Shown piece by piece: positions 57,546-64,000 of a stretch of DNA of 64,000 nucleotides. Source of the DNA: Rhabdophis nuchalis (lineage: Eukaryota > Chordata > Lepidosauria > Squamata > Natricidae); the NCBI GenBank assembly GCA_039707465.1, contig CM077644.1:144120962-144184961 (forward strand). The letters are read 5' to 3'. The number at the start of each line of letters is the position of its first letter. Within the stretch, counting starts at the first letter, position 1. The notes beneath the pieces are model-generated. The model had not been told where the DNA came from. It did not search any database and worked only from the letters and a program-made list of their open reading frames with translations. The position numbers were made by a program, and so were the translations under genes.

Positions 57546-58470
57546 ACATTTTTAAACTGCCTTAGGATGGCTTTGCCTCCAAAGGCAGAATGAATATGAT
57601 TTAATCAAAAAGAAAGAGTGTAAGATCAACAGGGAGAGGAAAAGTAACATTTGTGCCAAAAAAAGTAAGAAAAGTCCTAATATTATTCCAAAAATGTTAT
57701 ATTACATTTCCTCTTTGGCTGTCGTATTATCCTCATATTTATTTTTATTTTATAAAACTGAGCTTCAGTAATTCTATTGCTATACATTACTTGGATTTTA
57801 CTATGAACTTCTAGATCCAGTTTGGACATCATAAGCTATTGTTCTAGACTGCTTTTGGTTGTAAAGCCAAACTTTGATCTTGACAATTAAAACATGAGAA
57901 TATTATCTTGACATTCAATTTCCAGACCATACAAAGAAAACAAGCCCTAACAGGGAAAAGAAGCTGAAAATTTTCAGCTATAGCAATTTGTTGAGTTGCA
58001 TCAGTATGTAGGAAATGAAACCAAGTGAAAAATAACATTAAATAGTTAAAGAGAGGAATTGCACTAATAGATAAAAGGAGCTTTGAATTGGAATCAGGAA
58101 ACTAGCAGAACGCTTAATGAAAGAGGTATGACGCATGGGGTGGGATTAATTATCTCAAAGGACAAGAGGTGAAAAACTTGGAAACAGGAAAGACACAAAA
58201 ATCATACCAGGCTTATGCAGGTGTTCAGTCTGTTGAAGATCTAAGATTGTGTAGGGTGAACCAGATGGAAGTAAACAGTCTATAAAATATTTTATTATGC
58301 TAGGTAAAAGTATTTTATTCTTCCTCCACTCCTTTCAAAGTTCTTGCTTTGAATAGGCAATGGACTCTTACCCATAAACAGATTTTGCTCTGATTACAAA
58401 GTGTTGTTTTTCATCGAGGCACAGAAGAGTGCTTGCTATTGTTATTTTTCTGTTGAGATTCTGTATAGGG
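57546..58470. other. Intergenic, no recognised feature
   Basis: Nothing identifiable. Confidence 0.4.
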
Positions 58471-58475
58471 TCTAT

Positions 58476-58852
58476 GACAACTTGCCGCAGCCAACTCGGC
58501 ATGACCAACTCACCAAGGCCAGCACAGCACAGTCAACTTGCCATGGGACAACTCACTGCTGGACAATTTAACAATTCAATTTAATTATTTAAAATAATTA
58601 AACAAATATTTTAATTTTTGTCACCCACACTTCATTTTGTCCCTCCTTTGACACCCTTTCTTTAATGATTCTATTCCAATATTTCTTTGGTATTAGTATA
58701 ACTCTTATCCTGCAGTGAGTTGTCCTGCAGTGAATTGGCCATTGCAAATTGTCCCATTACAAATTGGCTGCAACAAGTTGGCTGCAATGAATTGACTGCA
58801 GCGAGTCGGCTGTGGCAAGTTAGCCACCATGAGTTGACTGTGGTAGGTTGTC
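58476..58852. mobile_element. MITE with degenerate subterminal repeats
   Basis: The two ends are inverted: 'gacaacttgccgcagccaac' and its diverged complement. Inside each end a motif like 'gTTGgCTGcaac' recurs every 15-18 nt (about 7 copies right, 4-5 left). The centre is AT-rich. Superfamily unknown. Confidence 0.6.
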
Positions 58853-58856
58853 CCAT

Positions 58857-59998
58857 TCTGTTCTGTATACGTACACACTTTCAACGCTCTTTTGTCAAAC
58901 CTTTTTTCAAAGCTCTTTCTTTACAACTTGGAGCTTTCCATATGTATATTTTCATCTTGCTATTAAAGAGTTTCATGAATTAACCTGTTTGGATTGGTTT
59001 GAATCAGTCAGGATATAAGCAGTAACAATGGTATAGGCCAAATGTTTCCAAATCATTTATTTTGCAGTCCTTTAGAGCAAGGACTATTAAGGATTGACAC
59101 GTTCATGTGGAAAGAACCATAGATACTTGAGGAATGAGACCAAGACATTCCAAGGATTTCCATGGTGTGTGTATATGTGTCAAAATTGACAAGATGGTGG
59201 TCAGCATGTCACAATGTAGTCACCATCCCATTTAAACATGCGTGCAATGACAACACATATACAAAAGGCACAGGGCTTACACTGTGAGTATCTATCCACC
59301 ATTTTGTGGATTTTGGTCATCCACTTAGGACACCTCATATTTGTCACCAAACTGCAATACCATGGTACTTTGGAGAAGGCCATGATCATTACTGCTACCA
59401 GATCAGATATTTTTATATTATAAATGAAGACCCAGGTAATTTCATCATGTCATATATTTGACATAATCATAAGCAGCAAGTCACTGAGGTGGACCCAGGT
59501 ACCATAAATGCCTAGCAATTCTTTGGAACTGGAGAAAAAAAAAAGTTTGTATAGTCAGTTTTACTAATTCAGGATAGATGAAAATGGAAAGTAATTAAAT
59601 ATCTTTTGAGGATGAATTCCTTCTCCTTTCCATCCCTCATATTTCTGTTTTTTCATTACTTTCTTGATTACTGGTTAAAAAATTAGTATGTTCACTTTCA
59701 TTATCAGTAGAAATTTAAACCAAACCAAACCCAAATTATCATTAAAAACTTCCCCTTCTTATAAAATTTCCATTAATTTTTCTCAGTGTGCTTTTATTTC
59801 TATCTATCCTCTATTTTATTGTGTGCTAAAGATTCAGGGACCTTGAGCAGCAAAAAGAAGAGATTCATTTTTCTTCTCTTTTCTTATGCAATTATGCAAG
59901 TGGCTACTTAGGAAAAAAATGTTGAGTTCAATAGGATTTACTCTCAGTAAGGAAGTATAAGATTGCAAATAGCATAACTTGACATCTATACCAAGTGA
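58857..59998. other. Intergenic, no recognised feature
   Basis: Nothing identifiable. Confidence 0.4.
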
Positions 59999-60001
59999 TT
60001 A

Positions 60002-60398
60002 CAGGTAATCCTTGACTTAAAATCACAATTGAGCCCAGAATTTCTGTTGCTAAGTGAGAAAGATGTTAGGTGAATTTTGCCTCATCTAATGACCATTCTG
60101 AATGCAGTTGTTAAATGAATCATTGCAGTTGTTAAGTTAGTGTCATGGTTGTTAAGCAAATCTGGCTTCCCCATTGACCTTGCATTGCAAAAGGTCGCAA
60201 AAGGGGATCACATGACTACAGGGCACTCCAACCATTGTAAATATGAACCAGTTGTCAAACATTTGAATGTAAATCATGTGACCATGGGGATGTTGCAATG
60301 GTCATAAGTGAGAAAGATGGTCGCAAGTCTTTTTTTTTCAATGTCCTTGTAACTTTGAACGGGCACTAAACAAACAGTTGTAAGTCGAGGACTCCCTG
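60002..60398 (-). mobile_element. Tc1/mariner-like MITE
   Basis: Ends are CAGGTAATCCTTGACTTA and 'gtcgaggactccctg', with TA on both sides (60000-60001, 60399-60400). Same family as 1155-1543. Confidence 0.85.
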
Positions 60399-60399
60399 T

Positions 60400-61500
60400 A
60401 CATTATTGTCTCAAAAGCTGAAAGATTATGGAGGCAAAGGAAATTGATGGAAAATTTGAACGATTAGATTAAAAATGATATTTTAAAGCCATTTCTAGTA
60501 GACACAATTCAGTCGAATACTATAGAAGAGAATTTTTTTTTAAGCTTAAACATACTTCCCATCTTACCCTGTAGGCCAGTCAATCCCGAGTGTGGGACAA
60601 GGATGACGAGAAAGGGTGCAACAATGAGTTTCACATGGGCCTCTGTTTCTGCCTTTTCTCTAGCCTTAATCAGTTTTTCTGCTTTCAGAAATGAGATTGG
60701 GGCAGTGATATCAGATGCACTGACATGTAACATCTGGCTCGGCCCTGAAACTCTTACCCAGCATAACAGAGCTTCAACATTTGGGTGGTTTTTTTTGCAA
60801 AAAAGCAATGCTGCAGGTTCAGCTAGTTTCCAGAATTGCAAGACAGTTCTAGCTGGCTGAAGGGAAGATTACACTTACCTGATTTTTAGTAGAGTGGAGA
60901 GATGGGAGAATAAATGAAAGAAATCTAGAACAAAATAATCAGTTCCTCTCTTATTGTTGGGTCCTAAAATGCCTGGCAGGTCCCATTGCTTGAAATATTT
61001 CCCAACTGGGTGTAAGCATGGATTGGGGTTAATATCAAGCTGCTTGAATCAAAGCAATATTCATTTAAACAAGGGGAGTCTCAATTAATATCTGGAGGAG
61101 AAGCCAACTCATTTTCTAGGGAGGCTAAGCTTGTGTTGCAGTCTGTCATCGCCTGGAAATTAACTTGTCAAATCTGATTAATAGTATTGGGGAAGAAGAC
61201 TACCATCCTGGAAGAGGATTGTTCAGCTATGAGGTCAGGAAAAAAATGATAACTAGTCTCACTGCTTTCAGCAGAGGATGTTACTGTTTCAAAGGAGATT
61301 GCGTGGGTTATACTCCTGTTCCTCCCCTTCCTGCTGAGGCTTGGTACTGGTGGGAACATGGCACTTTTCTTACTCAACAATGGATAGTTGTGTGGGTGTG
61401 TTCAAGACTGACATTAGTCTTGTTAATTGTGCTGCTTTTAGAATGCAATAGGAAAACACTGACTGCTTTGAGGTTTCTTTTTTTAAGCATAGTAGAGCCA
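60400..61500. other. Intergenic, unassigned
   Basis: Overlapping ORFs on both strands at 60509-60860 have no recognisable family; otherwise nothing. Confidence 0.35.
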
Positions 61501-61508
61501 TCCAAGGG

Positions 61509-62383
61509 TCCAATCTGGGTTGCTCACTGGGACCAGAGGTTTTGCCTTCCGACTTGTGCTGGAGCCCATCTTTAGGGATCTCTTCTTTAGAAGTTAGGCT
61601 CCCTGACGTTCCCTAAAGATGAGCTCCAACATGAGCCTGAAAGCTCTGTTAGGATAATCTTCCTGATGTTGGGTTGACAATATATATAAGCCACGATTCT
61701 TAAAGAGTATATGTAACTGGAATCTGATTGGCTGTGCTTCCCAGCTCAATCATAAAAAGGCAGCTGTAAACACAGTTCATTCCCTTTTTGCTTTCCTTTG
61801 CTTCTTGATTGCCACTGAGGAAGAAGCTGAACATGAAGACGGAAGAGAATCATTGTTTTGAATTACTGTAAGAAACTGTGTTTTAGTGAAGAACTGTTTA
61901 TTGTATTTTAGTTACTACAAAAGTAAAGACTATTTATTTTTTCTACTATCAGTGTTTGATAGTTATTGTGTGTTTTTAAGCAACGTATCTCTTGCTGTCC
62001 GGTATATTAGAACAACTACGGACCTCCGCTCCTTCCGTCAGAAATTAAAAACTCACTTTTTCTGCTTGGCCGGCCTAGGTTAGTCTCTACCTCAGGGGTT
62101 AGGGAATGTTAATTTTAAAATGGGGATTTTAGTACAGGGACAGTTGATTTAATTTGTTTTTATTGTATTTATTTATGTATATATTTTATGCTGTTTTAAT
62201 TTTCCCTGTGCACCGCTCCGAGTCCCCCTGGGGAGAGGACGCGGTATAGAAAAATAAAATCTATCTATCTATCTATCTATCTATATTGCACTATTCCGCC
62301 TTTATTTTCCAACAGGGGTGTTTTTTACTCCTAATAAGCTCAGAAGTCAAAACCGCTAGTTCTGGTGAGCAACCCAGATTGGA
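61509..62383. mobile_element. Unclassified inverted-repeat unit, interrupted by an L2 tail
   Basis: Arms of about 37 bp (61509-61545, 62346-62383) share 'tccaatctgggttgctca'. A second, inner inverted pair lies at 61563-61580 / 61604-61620. 'cataaaaaggcagc' near 61750 is TATA-like. Could be a DNA transposon or an LTR-like unit. Confidence 0.45.
62006..62284 (+). mobile_element. L2 LINE 3' end with (ATCT)n tail
   Basis: It starts in the L2 C-terminal codons (TTDLRSFRQKLKTHFF), passes the stop and the conserved 'gcaccgctccgagtccccctgggg', and ends in ATCT units. Confidence 0.9.
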
Positions 62384-62399
62384 TCCGGCAACAGTGTCC

Positions 62400-64000
62400 T
62401 GAGACACATATATTTGCCTTCATTTGAGAGCCATATAAGTTGAAAAAGAGATTTCACTCAATATTCTCCACTTGTGGACAATTAGGCCCAAGGGAAGAAA
62501 CCACTAGGCATGAAGAGAGCGTCCGGTTGTGAGTGTAAATGCACCTCCAAAAAATAAATCTGAAGATAAAAAGTCTCCAGTTTTCAAACCAAATATCTAA
62601 GGCATTGAACATCAATATACTTAATGTGCAAAATGTCTCACTGCAGTTGCACGAATGGATATAAAAGTCAAAGAGCAGACTGGATGGGGGGAATGATATC
62701 AGGAGTGTTGAGAGATATCTCTGTTGGGAGACAGAAAAGTTGTGCAGCAGAATATGCAGCTAGAGAAACATTGCTAGTAAACACAAAAATAGTAAACCAG
62801 ACACTGTTAGTAAAACAAAATAGATTTACTGGTGTTGTAAAACTAAACTACTGCTTCACAAGCAGTGATAGTAAAGTGGGTCAAACAAAGTCCTTAACAA
62901 ACTAACAATTGCTTACAGTCAGCAATCCACAATTCTTCCTTCTTCCTTCTTCAAACACAGTCAGTCACGGCACACGAGCAGATAGCAAACAGTAGAGATA
63001 TCAGCAAAGAGAGATGATCCAGCAGAGAGAGATTGCGTTCTGTTGACTTTCTCTTATAGTGGAGATAATTACAGTGTCCAATTACAGTCTCTAATTGCAT
63101 TCCAACAGTCTCAAAGCCACAATGACCATTTGTCATCAAGGTATTATATATTGACTACCCAACACTAGGAGTATACTCCTAACAAGGAGCAAAATCATGC
63201 CAGAGACAACATTCATTGGAGAAGGACTGGAACATCTCACCTTGCCAAGTAAACTAAGGCAAATCCTCATCAATGATGTGCAATGTTTTCTAGAGACATA
63301 CAACCATTTCTGGGTCAATATAGATCATTCTTGTTAGAAACGTTTTCGTAACATTCCATTGGAATATTCCTTCCTGTGACTTCAATCTGTTATTCTATTA
63401 TCTGCAGTTTTGAATGGGTGAGAAAACACGTCTTGACAGTTATCTGTATAATATTCCTTTAGGTATTTTAAGATGCTATCATCTTCCCCTTCAGTCATCT
63501 TCTGTTATCCCTATGAGGTATACCAGATCAGCAAACCGACTCCACAGGAAGATTAAAGCTATAATTTATTGAGATAAGCTACAGTAACACAATCTGATTG
63601 TGCTTTCCTTTTATATCTCTTTTTTCGTATATGCCAAAGAATTAAGGAGGCATTTGCCTGAGTTGCTTCCCAATGCTATCTTGTTTCCCAAGATTTAAGG
63701 AACGCTTCAGCCCTTTTTTGCTTATTTAATAGCTGTTGCTTATTTCCCATGGGATTATCTCTGTCTTCCTTTTCAACCTACAGTACTGTTCATGTGGGAG
63801 AGGGTAAGATGACAAGTAGTATCATTGTGGGCGTGGGACTTGATGTTGTATCTGAAATCTCTTCCGTTTTGACCCCACTCCCTGCCCACAGATAAGCAAC
63901 TGCTTCCTTATTCAAAGTGAAGACTATATTTACTTTCTTCCAGGCATTTTGGTATTGACTATTTTTACAGGATTTCTTATAATTAATATAGAATGGTTTG
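62400..64000. other. Intergenic, unassigned
   Basis: Low-complexity AT-rich DNA; possibly degraded LTR-type sequence at 62600-63570, but I cannot define ends. Confidence 0.3.

Noticed and set aside
60509..60860. Overlapping ORFs of 85-110 aa on both strands
   Set aside because: No recognisable family, no clear splice sites; opposite-strand overlap suggests chance.
62600..63570. Possible LTR of an endogenous retrovirus
   Set aside because: AATAAA-like and A/T-rich stretches are present, but I could not find matched ends, a primer-binding site, a TSD or any retroviral reading frame.

Overview
The window looks like nuclear DNA from a squamate reptile, most likely a snake. It carries the usual squamate interspersed repeats: L2/CR1-type LINEs with microsatellite tails, classical CR1, Rex1, BovB/RTE, L1 3' ends, a Sauria-type SINE, Penelope-like elements (PLEs), hAT and Tc1/mariner-like MITEs. 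There are no prokaryotic features. Many of the family names come from recall of repeat consensus sequences and should be checked with RepeatMasker.

The only host gene I can support is SHB (SH2-domain adapter protein B) on the minus strand. Its first coding exon lies at 6823-7536, inside a CpG island of about 1.6 kb (roughly 6850-8480) that also holds the 5' UTR and promoter. Positions 1-6822 are the start of SHB intron 1; the remaining exons, including the SH2 domain, lie beyond the left edge. From about 8.5 kb to 64 kb I see an intergenic, repeat-rich region upstream of SHB with no other convincing host exon.

Repeat layout. Left part (1-21 kb): mariner-like and hAT MITEs in the SHB intron, a Sauria SINE (8.94 kb), a second tRNA-derived SINE (9.55 kb), two 5'-truncated minus-strand L2 copies (10.0 and 12.3 kb), CR1, a palindromic MITE, an L1-like insert with a 16-bp target-site duplication (TSD), a PLE foldback interrupted by an L2 tail (15.5-16.1 kb), and an L1 3' end with a 20-bp TSD (17.8 kb). 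Centre: an almost complete L2 at 21.5-25.1 kb with recognisable endonuclease and reverse transcriptase; a hAT element split by a CR1 at 29.7-30.7 kb; a cluster of PLE fragments at 31.4-34.7 kb with a GIY-YIG remnant, hammerhead-like cores and large foldbacks; and a Rex1 LINE interrupted by a short composite element at 36.3-37.5 kb. Right part: an L2 RT copy (41.2 kb), hAT elements (42.7, 44.0 kb), mariner-like MITEs, one of them split by an L2 (46.7-48.1 kb), a hammerhead-like PLE foldback split by a hAT MITE (48.5-49.0 kb), BovB with a 20-bp TSD (53.7 kb), palindromes (54.8, 56.2, 57.1 kb), a MITE with degenerate internal repeats (58.5 kb), and an unclassified inverted-repeat unit (61.5-62.4 kb).

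The most interesting theme is the repeated occurrence of PLE terminal sequences as head-to-head foldbacks. They carry CUGANGA...GAAA cores compatible with hammerhead ribozymes, often on both strands. Two apparent sequence families are present, and one copy was cut inside stem II by a hAT insertion with a perfect 8-bp TSD.
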